Source: Saprospiraceae bacterium (lineage in GTDB: Bacteria; Bacteroidota; Bacteroidia; Chitinophagales; Saprospiraceae). Taken from it: a DNA stretch of 64,000 nucleotides. Position 1 is the stretch's first letter. Every line of letters begins with the position of its first letter. The notes beneath the pieces are model-generated. The model was given only the letters and a program-made list of their open reading frames with translations, had not been told where the DNA came from and searched no databases. Where the stretch lies: positions 38,303-102,302 of the forward strand of contig JAKVCU010000054.1 of the NCBI GenBank assembly GCA_022448955.1, given 5' to 3'. This document shows positions 56,744-64,000 of this stretch, one piece after another. Made by a program: the position numbers and the translations under genes.

Positions 56744-57469
56744 ATGATGAATGAAGATGAAAAACCTCCGTCAAGGTATGATTTTTTAGCAGGAGAGGTT
56801 TTATTAGTGGACAAACCAAAAGAGTGGACGTCCTTCGATGTCGTCAACAAAATTCGATACAAATTAAAACGCCGCTTGGGCGTCAAGAAAATAAAAGTGG
56901 GGCATGCCGGCACTTTAGATCCTATGGCTACTGGCTTGCTTATTATCTGCACAGGTAAAGCTACCAAACAAATCAACGAATATCAAGGCTTATCTAAAGA
57001 TTATACAGGTACAATGTATCTCGGTGCAACTACTCCTTCCTATGATGCAGAGACTGAGCACAACGAAACCTTCCCTACAGACCATATCAATGCTGATTTA
57101 ATTAATACTGCAAGAGAACAGTTTTTGGGCGATTTGGAGCAAATTCCACCTATGTTCTCTGCAATCAAAGTAGATGGTCAGCCACTTTATAAAAAAGCGA
57201 GAAAGGGTGAGGTCATAGAAGTGAAACCTCGACCAGTGCATATCTTCAATTTTGAACTTACCAATATTGACTTACCAAATATCGATTTTGCAGTAAAATG
57301 TAGTAAAGGGACCTACATTCGTTCTTTGGCGCATGATTTTGGTAAAGCCGTACGCAGTGGTGCTTATCTTACGGCACTTTGTAGAACAAAAGTGGGCGCA
57401 TTCAAATTGGAAGATGCTTGGAATTTGGAGGAGCTTGTGGAGTTTTTGGAGGAAGCGCCTGTAGTATAG
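56744..57469 (+). CDS. truB: tRNA pseudouridine(55) synthase TruB
   Basis: 241 residues, somewhat shorter than E. coli TruB (314) because the C-terminal PUA extension is reduced, as in other Bacteroidota. It isomerises U55 in the T-loop of tRNAs. The catalytic motif KVGHAGTLDPMATGLL holds the active Asp59; YTGTMYLGATTPSYDAE, PPMFSAIKVDGQPLYKKAR and the KCSKGTYIRSLAHDFG block are also present. The start may be either of two adjacent ATGs. It is the last gene of the ftsX operon, followed by a convergent gene behind a hairpin. Confidence 0.95.
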   Translation: MMNEDEKPPSRYDFLAGEVLLVDKPKEWTSFDVVNKIRYKLKRRLGVKKIKVGHAGTLDPMATGLLIICTGKATKQINEYQGLSKDYTGTMYLGATTPSYDAETEHNETFPTDHINADLINTAREQFLGDLEQIPPMFSAIKVDGQPLYKKARKGEVIEVKPRPVHIFNFELTNIDLPNIDFAVKCSKGTYIRSLAHDFGKAVRSGAYLTALCRTKVGAFKLEDAWNLEELVEFLEEAPVV

Positions 57470-57475
57470 AATTTC

Positions 57476-57506
57476 CGTTATGCGAAGTTTAAATCTTCGC
57501 ATAACG
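57476..57506. terminator. hairpin between truB and the DUF697 gene
   Basis: CGTTATGCGAAG and CTTCGCATAACG are perfect 12-bp arms around TTTAAAT, exactly between two convergent stops. It is probably a bidirectional terminator although no T-run follows. Confidence 0.65.
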
Positions 57507-57513
57507 AATAGCA

Positions 57514-58236
57514 TTAAAAGCCATCAATTAACTTTTTCTTCATTTCTGCAAATTCTTCTTCAGAGATCACAGCTGCATCTCTTAACTTACCCAACTCTTT
57601 GAGTTTGTCAATAATGCTGCCTTTCTCTGAAGTTGTCTCAGGGGTTGGCATTGCTTTTTCTGCAGCAGGTGCAGCTTCAACTGCAGTTGGGGTCTCCCCA
57701 GCTTTTTTCTTTGCTTCTTCCTCCTTTTTCCATTCTTCGGCTACCTTTTTACCTTTTTCGAATTTTTCTTTATATACTTTCTTGAAGCTTTCTGTATCGA
57801 AATCTAGGATCGTTCCACCAGTTTCAAAGTGTTTTTTGAATACTTCTCCCAATGCATAGGTGGAAGCACCATTCATCGCTGATGCCGCAACACCTCCTAC
57901 AATGGATCCAACACCTGGCACAAGTTTAATTAAACTCCTCGCACCAGCGCGTGCCAAGGTAGAACTAGTCAAAGAAGAAACAATTGCCTTACCTTGATTT
58001 TCAGCAAAATCTATTTGATAAACTTTACATAATTGGCGAATCATATCTAATTGTAATGCTCCGACGGCAAATACATCGAACACAATTGGAATAGGAATAA
58101 AACTTACTCCCATTGACATCAATACGTGATTTTTAATAACGGTGGATGCATGCTTCGAGCGATCACTCTTATTACTCATAATTGTATTTTTTAATCCTTT
58201 TGCTGCGTACTTGAATATTTTTTTCTTGTTGATCAT
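57514..58236 (-). CDS. DUF697-like membrane protein with C-terminal SHOCT domain
   Basis: 240 residues. Residues about 20-150 match the DUF697 / YcjF-type pattern: HVLMSMGVSFIPIPIVFDVFAVGALQLDMI and a Gly/Ala-rich hydrophobic hairpin (LVPGVGSIVGGVAASAMNGASTYALGEVF). These families usually accompany small GTPases; none is visible here. A linker rich in Lys, Glu and Ala follows, and the end IIDKLKELGKLRDAAVISEEEFAEMKKKLI is a SHOCT helical hairpin, an oligomerisation module found at many C-termini. Cell function is unknown. Confidence 0.8.
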   Translation of the reverse strand: MINKKKIFKYAAKGLKNTIMSNKSDRSKHASTVIKNHVLMSMGVSFIPIPIVFDVFAVGALQLDMIRQLCKVYQIDFAENQGKAIVSSLTSSTLARAGARSLIKLVPGVGSIVGGVAASAMNGASTYALGEVFKKHFETGGTILDFDTESFKKVYKEKFEKGKKVAEEWKKEEEAKKKAGETPTAVEAAPAAEKAMPTPETTSEKGSIIDKLKELGKLRDAAVISEEEFAEMKKKLIDGF

Positions 58237-58261
58237 GTTTCTATGTTATTGGTTAAGAGGG

Positions 58262-58324
58262 AATCGTTAATGGTCGTATTCAATTATTCATTTTATATCT
58301 TATACGATTACACCATTAACGATT
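58262..58324. repeat. 13-bp inverted repeat between DUF697 and A2M genes
   Basis: AATCGTTAATGGT and ACCATTAACGATT are exact inverted arms 37 bases apart. The right part also carries two direct copies of ACGATTACAC. It could be a terminator for the A2M transcript or an operator-like site. Confidence 0.4.
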
Positions 58325-58387
58325 ACACTTTTAACAACAAATCCAAATTACATTACTTTCAATCAGCATGCTGATTTTCTCGACCAA

Positions 58388-61300
58388 TTATTCAACTTTT
58401 AGACGAATCCCTTCTGAATGGCTAGAAAATTCTGGTGCATACATACACTGAATACTCGTAATTCCATTAGAAAAATCACCTTTATGTACTGCTCTTAAAG
58501 GATATTCAAACACATAAGTACCTCTCGGCAAATAGTCGATAAAGAAGTTTGTTGCTACATCTCCAGGACTTTCATAATAACCTAAACCTCCTTGCCATTT
58601 GTATCTACTTAATACTTCCATGGGTTCCAAGCCACTTGCTCTCATATCCTTCATGTGCACATACTCCATTGGCCGATCCACACGAATTTCAATTCGGACC
58701 TTAAGTTGATCACCCGCTTGAATGGTCACGCCATCTGCTAACTGCTGCAGCTGAGGGCCTCTATCTGTTATGATTTCCTTGAAGACTTGCTTTTTGATGT
58801 TAAGCGGTGTATCCTCAAAGGTTTCGATTTTATCTAATTGCTCAAAATATTGCCAGTATGCACTCCCCCAACTGATGTTTTTATTCGGATTATCAATAGT
58901 GATTTTAGCATAATCTTGGCTGATTTCTCCTTTTTCCCATTTTACTTTAAAATAGCCAGTACCTGCTTCTACCGTCTTTTGGGCTTTCGCCAAACGAGCC
59001 TCGACAGATGCACTTTCTTCCTGACTAGCATTGGGGAAACTAATGCTTACTTGCTGATTTTCGCTTAACCAATTATCTCCAAAGTTCATTAAAGCGTAAA
59101 TGGCATTGGCAGTTGCTTTAGTGGTTTTCCAATGAGAAGTTTGTTTGTTTTTAATCAACCATATTTTCATCTGATCGATAGCATCTTGATCTTTTGTGAC
59201 TTCTGCGAATGCTTCAATCATCAAACTTTGTGTTTCTATTGGCATTTGATACCAGTAGTAACCCCATTGATTTTTCCAGTACTTACCTAATTCTTCATTT
59301 TCTATAGAACGCTCATCTAATGATTGGATGATGTTCTTGGCAGTTGTTAGTCGTTCATTTCTTTGCAATATAATGGCTAATAGTCCTTGTTGATAAAGGG
59401 ATTTATTAGTCCAATATTTTTCGGCCTGCCCTAAATAATAGGCATCCATTTCATCTAAGCCCCGACTTGGAACATCCTTGAAGAAAGAACGAGCATACAG
59501 ATAATGAATCACCAAGTTCTCTAAATGGTCAGCATCCATATCCACATCATCCTTTTCCTTTAGATCCAAGTAGGCATTTCTGTATTCTAGATCGATGAAT
59601 TTAATCGCATTTTTAGCAATTCGTAATGACTCACTATTTTGATCCATATCCACCATTTCCATTGCGCGTAAGCGGCCCATACCTTCCACTAAGTATTGGG
59701 TGATATACCAACTCTCTCTACCACCTGGGAACCAAGAAAATCCACCATTAGCAGACTGTCTTTCATCCAATTGATCGATAGCTACTTGCTGTTCATTGGC
59801 CATTCGATTTAGATCAAAAAGTAATGCGATGTTCTTTTGTTGCTGCTCTTCACTTTGTGCATCCATCACCCAAGGAGTCTCCTCCAATAAAAGTGCTTTT
59901 AGCTCCTGATTTTTGCTCAGATTACTTTGTAAAGCATCCGCACTTTTCCATTGATTAAAGACTTGATTAATCTTTGGATAGCTATTTGCTATGCCAGATG
60001 CCAGCGTATTGGCATAATAACGACTAAATATTTGCTCTGTACATTGATACGGATATTCCATCAAATAAGGCAAAGAACGAACCGCATACCAAACAGGATT
60101 AGAGGTAAACTCCAAGGCGTAGCTGTGATGATCTAATGTATTAGATTGTCCTACTTTATCCATTGCTTTAAAAACAAAAGTTTTCTTTTCCTGCCCTTTT
60201 AATGCCATAGGCATAGTCTCTGTTACGAGCATTCTATTGGTTAGAATAGGCAATGCACTTTCTTCCCCATCTGCAAAATCACCTGATTGCGCAATCACCC
60301 GATGGGTAATTGCCATCGCCCCCACATTAGGCACCTTTAGTTTCCATGCTAAAAGAGCAGATTGTTTGCCTTGAGCAGTGAAAGTCCGTTCATTTTGGCT
60401 TAAGCCAAATAAGTCATTCACTACTTTACCTGTATTTGCGTCAAGCAATTCCAAACGAGCATTTCCCGTAAGGGCTTGCTCCGTCATGTTATTTACCTTA
60501 GCCGTATATTCCAGTTCATCCCCTTCCCGTATAAAACGCGGTGGATTAGGTAACACCATCAATTCTTTTTGCGTTAGCACTTCACCTGACAACTGGCCAA
60601 CTTTCAAATCCTTTGTATGTGCAACGGCCATAAACTTCCACTTCGTTAAGGCTTCATTCATGGTAAAACGCAACTCGATATTCCCTTCTTCATCTGTACG
60701 CATTTGAGGGAAGAAGAAAACGGTTTCTTTAAGATTCTTACGGATAGGCGCTAATGCTGGAGCTTGAGTATTACTATCATATTTATTCTCCGCAGCATAA
60801 CCTGTAACAACTACATCTTCCAATGCAGCTTCACTATCATCAAAATCAGCAGAAAAAGACTTTGGTTTACCTGGAGCTACCTCCATCCTTGCTGCTGGAG
60901 GAACCGGAGCAGCCCCATTACTTTCAACTGGATAATAGCCAGAACTGCGAACACGAATATTTTCTCCAAACCCCATAAAACCAAACCACTCTAAACGAGG
61001 AAAACTATAAGAATGACCACTAACATAAGGTATTTGCCAATTCCGATTGAGAACAATTGCTGATGGCGCATTAAAATTACTACTTGACCAAGGATTGTTA
61101 AAGTATCCCATTCCTGGATATAGCGATAAGTCCCAACTATGGCCTACAAACTGATCTAAAGATGCATCGTAGAGGGTCGCTACCATTTCTGCTGCTACTC
61201 TTTCCTTTTTCGGACCGCTAATTTTCACCCGCCACTCTTCTTCCTGTCCGGGTTGTAGTTTATCTCTGAATGTCATCCACTCTAATTTTAATTCCTTATT

Positions 61301-64000
61301 TGACCAAGGAATGGCCAACTGAGTGTTTTGTCGATATACTCTACCATGACGGATACATATAGCAAATAACTGCATTCCCCCTCTATCTTTTTCTTGAATA
61401 CGATAGGGTATCTTTGCCCAAGATGAAACAACTAGGCTTCCTCTTTGGGTGTCATTCTTATCTCTCCCAAATTCGTAGAATACGTAACTCTTTTCTGCAC
61501 TGGCTACTTGGATGTTGATGTTTTCTTCAGGTTCTGCGCTATTCTTTGAAAAAGTTACCGATAAATGTTCATCTGGTAGTGGGATCTGTTTTTCACTGTC
61601 GTAAAAACCTACCACTTTTTCAATCTGCACCGAACGTCCTTTCTCATCCTTTGCTTCGATTGTTATCAAATAATAACCTGCTTTCAGGCTTTCGAGAGAG
61701 AGTTGACTAGAACCATTTGATGATACCTTTCTGTTTATTGCCAGTACTCCTTTCTGCCAGTTTTTCTTTTGATCTTCATCTTTATAGGCATAGAAAGGGA
61801 ATCGTTTGCGGAAGTCATTTTCTCCCATTAAGTATTGGTCTGGCTTCTGCCAAAAACGTTCAATGAATACCTGCTTTGGTTGAATTAATGCTTGAACCCT
61901 AATGTCCAAATCTGCCGCCTCTTCGCCCCCATCAAGATTCGTTGTTGTAATGGTAACTTCTTTGTGGGTAGCAATATCTACCTTTTCACCAAGCGGTAGA
62001 TTGATCACTATACTTTGTTCGCTTAGTCGTACTGTCTTTGTTTGGGAGTGCGTTTCCCCCGTAATATCTACTACATCAGCATTAATGACAAAACGGAAAG
62101 CAGGTTGATATTTCTTATCGACAGATAAATCAGGAGTTGCAGGGAAAGTAATTTCAAATTTACCTTCCGCATCTGTTTTTAGTTGACCATTAGCGATTTC
62201 CATTCCGCTACTGTTGATTGGCGATCTGCCCCAGCGCCACCATGACCACCAGGGGTAATAAGCTTCTCTGGTCACTCTATAGTTCACCTCTGCACCATCG
62301 ATGGCATTCCCAGCAAAGCCTTTTGCAAAGCCGCTTACGACAACTTCATCCCCTAATTGATAAGCTTTTTCTAAAGGATCAAATTGTACTTCAAACTTTG
62401 GACGTTTGTACTCTTCTACTCTAAAGGAATGGTTCCCATCTATATCTGCTTCTAAAGCAAAAGCACCTTTTAAGCCCGTCCTTGGCAACACAAAACTACC
62501 CTGAATGGAGCCAAAACGATTAGATACCAAATCTAGCGCTGCAACATCTTGATCATTCGCATCAATTAGTGTTACATTAATCTGCTTATTTTCTAGGACC
62601 CGGACTTCATCATTTTTATCTCGTTCTAACGCAATTCCCTTAAAATAGACTGTTTGGCCAGGACGATATATAGCGCGATCAGAAAAGAAATGTACCCATT
62701 GATGAGCAACTTTATCGTAATTATAATAATATGGAAAATTAGTAGGGCCTTCTATGAGCACATCACTTCCCTTAGTGACCTTAAACCAATTGGTGCGATT
62801 GCCAGAATAGGAGATGCGTGCAAACCCTTCTTCATTCGTTACTACTTTATCTTTTCTTTTGAATTTATACTTTCGTAAAATTCTATCGTAGTCATTTTCA
62901 TAGACTTCTACCTGTGCACCTGAAATGGGTCTTCCAGTAAATCGATCTACGACAGTAATAGCTTTCCCCTTTCCATTTCCCGAAAGGATATAGGCTAGAT
63001 TAGAAACGTGGAAATACACATAACCATTAGCAGATTCTCCTAAATCAAATTTTTCATTATCTGAAATCAATAAAGCATATCTGCCAAAAGGCAACTGCTG
63101 AACAGGAATTTCGACACTATGTCCTTGAAAATCATTTAAATCAGGCAAATCAACACTCCAAACAACCTTTGGTTGCTTCTTAATTAATTGATTCAACTCT
63201 TCATTACCATTGCGATATGGTTGCGCTTGAAGTGGGTCATCTGCATCTACAATTCGTAGGTATACCCTAGAAACATTACGGTAAGAAATCTTGCTCAAAA
63301 TTGAAGCCTTTGGTGCTACGACAGACTCCACTCGCAAGGAAAGATTTTTGTTTAGGATGCTAGGGTATAAAGTTTTGCAGTTCGTAGCTCCATGTGAGGA
63401 AGGGTAGTTTTTTATAACTTCATCACAAATAACTTTTGCTTCTTTTAATCTAAACTGATATTTAGGGTTTTCAGCAGAATAAGTTTGTCCTTGATTGACA
63501 AATAATGATGCTTTCTCAAATAGGGCATCCGCTTCCAGAGTTGTACCTGCATTTGCCTTTATCAGTTCATTCAATGCTGTTTCATACCATTGATCTTTAA
63601 GATTTGAGGTAATATTGGTGTGCACAAATTTTAGGCGTTTCAAACCAACGTTCAATGCCGATGCTTTTGTTCCACGCTCCTTATTTTCTTTCATAACTTT
63701 CTGAAAGAGCACCAACATTCGGTATTTAGAATCCGTGGTATCTGTACTTGGAATTTCCCATTGAATAAAGTCGTCTGCTTTTGCAAAGGCTATTTCTTGG
63801 TTGAAAACAAAGGTACTTTGTGGCTTATTGAGGTAAGATCTTTCATTCTGGAAATAATCAATTGCTCGATGAATCAAGAAATCAAATAAGCTAGGGCGCA
63901 ATTCTGCTCCGGTATACCCCTTAGATAAAACCGCATCAAAATCGATGATTTTTTGGTTCTTTAAATTAGGATCTTCTACAGAAGCTAGGTAAAGTGCTGC
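58388..64000 (-). CDS. bacterial alpha-2-macroglobulin (thioester type), N-terminus outside window
   Basis: At least 1870 residues; the frame runs off the right edge, so the start and signal sequence are not seen. Bacterial A2Ms are periplasmic protease traps. Visible in order: helical N-terminal repeats; MG/A2M_N beta-sandwiches with YRPGQTVYFKGIALERD and VDRFTGRPISGAQVEVYEND; a linker with an unusual TonB-box-like EDVVVTGYA; the A2M central region TDEEGNIELRFTMNEALTKWKFMAVAHT; the thioester motif YQCTEQ (CxEQ); and the alpha-alpha barrel complement domain (GGFSWFPGG). The C-terminal end is the receptor-like MG domain DYLPRGTYVFEYPLRAVHKGDF. A penicillin-binding partner (PBP1C) is not in the window. 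Confidence 0.9.
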   Translation of the reverse strand, partial: AALYLASVEDPNLKNQKIIDFDAVLSKGYTGAELRPSLFDFLIHRAIDYFQNERSYLNKPQSTFVFNQEIAFAKADDFIQWEIPSTDTTDSKYRMLVLFQKVMKENKERGTKASALNVGLKRLKFVHTNITSNLKDQWYETALNELIKANAGTTLEADALFEKASLFVNQGQTYSAENPKYQFRLKEAKVICDEVIKNYPSSHGATNCKTLYPSILNKNLSLRVESVVAPKASILSKISYRNVSRVYLRIVDADDPLQAQPYRNGNEELNQLIKKQPKVVWSVDLPDLNDFQGHSVEIPVQQLPFGRYALLISDNEKFDLGESANGYVYFHVSNLAYILSGNGKGKAITVVDRFTGRPISGAQVEVYENDYDRILRKYKFKRKDKVVTNEEGFARISYSGNRTNWFKVTKGSDVLIEGPTNFPYYYNYDKVAHQWVHFFSDRAIYRPGQTVYFKGIALERDKNDEVRVLENKQINVTLIDANDQDVAALDLVSNRFGSIQGSFVLPRTGLKGAFALEADIDGNHSFRVEEYKRPKFEVQFDPLEKAYQLGDEVVVSGFAKGFAGNAIDGAEVNYRVTREAYYPWWSWWRWGRSPINSSGMEIANGQLKTDAEGKFEITFPATPDLSVDKKYQPAFRFVINADVVDITGETHSQTKTVRLSEQSIVINLPLGEKVDIATHKEVTITTTNLDGGEEAADLDIRVQALIQPKQVFIERFWQKPDQYLMGENDFRKRFPFYAYKDEDQKKNWQKGVLAINRKVSSNGSSQLSLESLKAGYYLITIEAKDEKGRSVQIEKVVGFYDSEKQIPLPDEHLSVTFSKNSAEPEENINIQVASAEKSYVFYEFGRDKNDTQRGSLVVSSWAKIPYRIQEKDRGGMQLFAICIRHGRVYRQNTQLAIPWSNKELKLEWMTFRDKLQPGQEEEWRVKISGPKKERVAAEMVATLYDASLDQFVGHSWDLSLYPGMGYFNNPWSSSNFNAPSAIVLNRNWQIPYVSGHSYSFPRLEWFGFMGFGENIRVRSSGYYPVESNGAAPVPPAARMEVAPGKPKSFSADFDDSEAALEDVVVTGYAAENKYDSNTQAPALAPIRKNLKETVFFFPQMRTDEEGNIELRFTMNEALTKWKFMAVAHTKDLKVGQLSGEVLTQKELMVLPNPPRFIREGDELEYTAKVNNMTEQALTGNARLELLDANTGKVVNDLFGLSQNERTFTAQGKQSALLAWKLKVPNVGAMAITHRVIAQSGDFADGEESALPILTNRMLVTETMPMALKGQEKKTFVFKAMDKVGQSNTLDHHSYALEFTSNPVWYAVRSLPYLMEYPYQCTEQIFSRYYANTLASGIANSYPKINQVFNQWKSADALQSNLSKNQELKALLLEETPWVMDAQSEEQQQKNIALLFDLNRMANEQQVAIDQLDERQSANGGFSWFPGGRESWYITQYLVEGMGRLRAMEMVDMDQNSESLRIAKNAIKFIDLEYRNAYLDLKEKDDVDMDADHLENLVIHYLYARSFFKDVPSRGLDEMDAYYLGQAEKYWTNKSLYQQGLLAIILQRNERLTTAKNIIQSLDERSIENEELGKYWKNQWGYYWYQMPIETQSLMIEAFAEVTKDQDAIDQMKIWLIKNKQTSHWKTTKATANAIYALMNFGDNWLSENQQVSISFPNASQEESASVEARLAKAQKTVEAGTGYFKVKWEKGEISQDYAKITIDNPNKNISWGSAYWQYFEQLDKIETFEDTPLNIKKQVFKEIITDRGPQLQQLADGVTIQAGDQLKVRIEIRVDRPMEYVHMKDMRASGLEPMEVLSRYKWQGGLGYYESPGDVATNFFIDYLPRGTYVFEYPLRAVHKGDFSNGITSIQCMYAPEFSSHSEGIRLKVE

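Overview
The window is a stretch of an AT-rich Bacteroidota chromosome, most likely from the Saprospiria (Saprospiraceae/Lewinellaceae side). The evidence is: many secreted proteins with C-terminal type IX secretion (T9SS) sorting domains (motif PNP near the start, GxY(M/L/V)hxh near the end); SprB-type repeats and a PorE-like OmpA protein; Bacteroidota-type promoters (TAnnTTTG at -7, TTTG near -33) in front of tRNA-Glu and icd; an alpha-2-macroglobulin; large Reg_prop/Y_Y_Y histidine kinases; and almost no Shine-Dalgarno sequences. The family-level assignment is inference.

Layout. 1-3050: end of a MacB-like ABC permease, a TolC-type outer membrane efflux protein, and an unknown convergent gene. 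3291-7432: two T9SS-exported proteins, one with dockerin-like repeats and one alternating PKD and Kazal-like modules. 7536-10926: ruvB, a small lipoprotein, and icd with its own promoter and a 5' hairpin. 11169-15782: two tandem paralogous T9SS proteins and an IscA/SufA-type Fe-S carrier. 15996-18806: a small membrane protein, a Tat-exported class V aminotransferase-like enzyme, and an SdiA-regulated-family lipoprotein. 19716-24390: glycogen synthase and a secreted M36 (fungalysin) metalloprotease. 25185-34098: five co-directional signalling genes (two histidine kinases, a lone receiver, a receiver-PP2C phosphatase, a REC-HK-REC-AraC hybrid). 34672-34900: two identical tRNA-Glu genes. 35261-37544: gap and pgk. 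37751-40916: a CHAT-protease/STAND-NTPase pair with a possible small leader gene. 41550-49565: PorE-like OmpA lipoprotein and a 1992-residue SprB-repeat adhesin. 49878-58236: leuS, small envelope genes, an ftsX-DUF3098-uppP-truB operon, and a DUF697/SHOCT protein. 58388-64000: alpha-2-macroglobulin, cut by the window end.

Most of the window is core metabolism and envelope biology. The best candidate for an unusual system is the CHAT + STAND pair (37941-40916). It has the organisation of a bacterial NTP-dependent conflict (immune) module: a caspase-like protease beside a P-loop switch. Its NTPase stops just where related proteins usually continue into their C-terminal sensor region. Upstream lies a secretion-signal-like reading frame without a normal start, and downstream a cluster of hairpins that may be a small RNA.

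At the nucleotide level the main surprise is a dispersed mini-hairpin word, TTTG(G/C)CGAAAG(C/G)C, a GAAA tetraloop closed by compensating GGC/GCC or GCC/GGC stems. It occurs at least nine times exactly, in coding sequence of several reading frames and in leaders. Several longer GC-rich palindromes sit in the intergenic regions. All counts were made by eye and are minimum counts.
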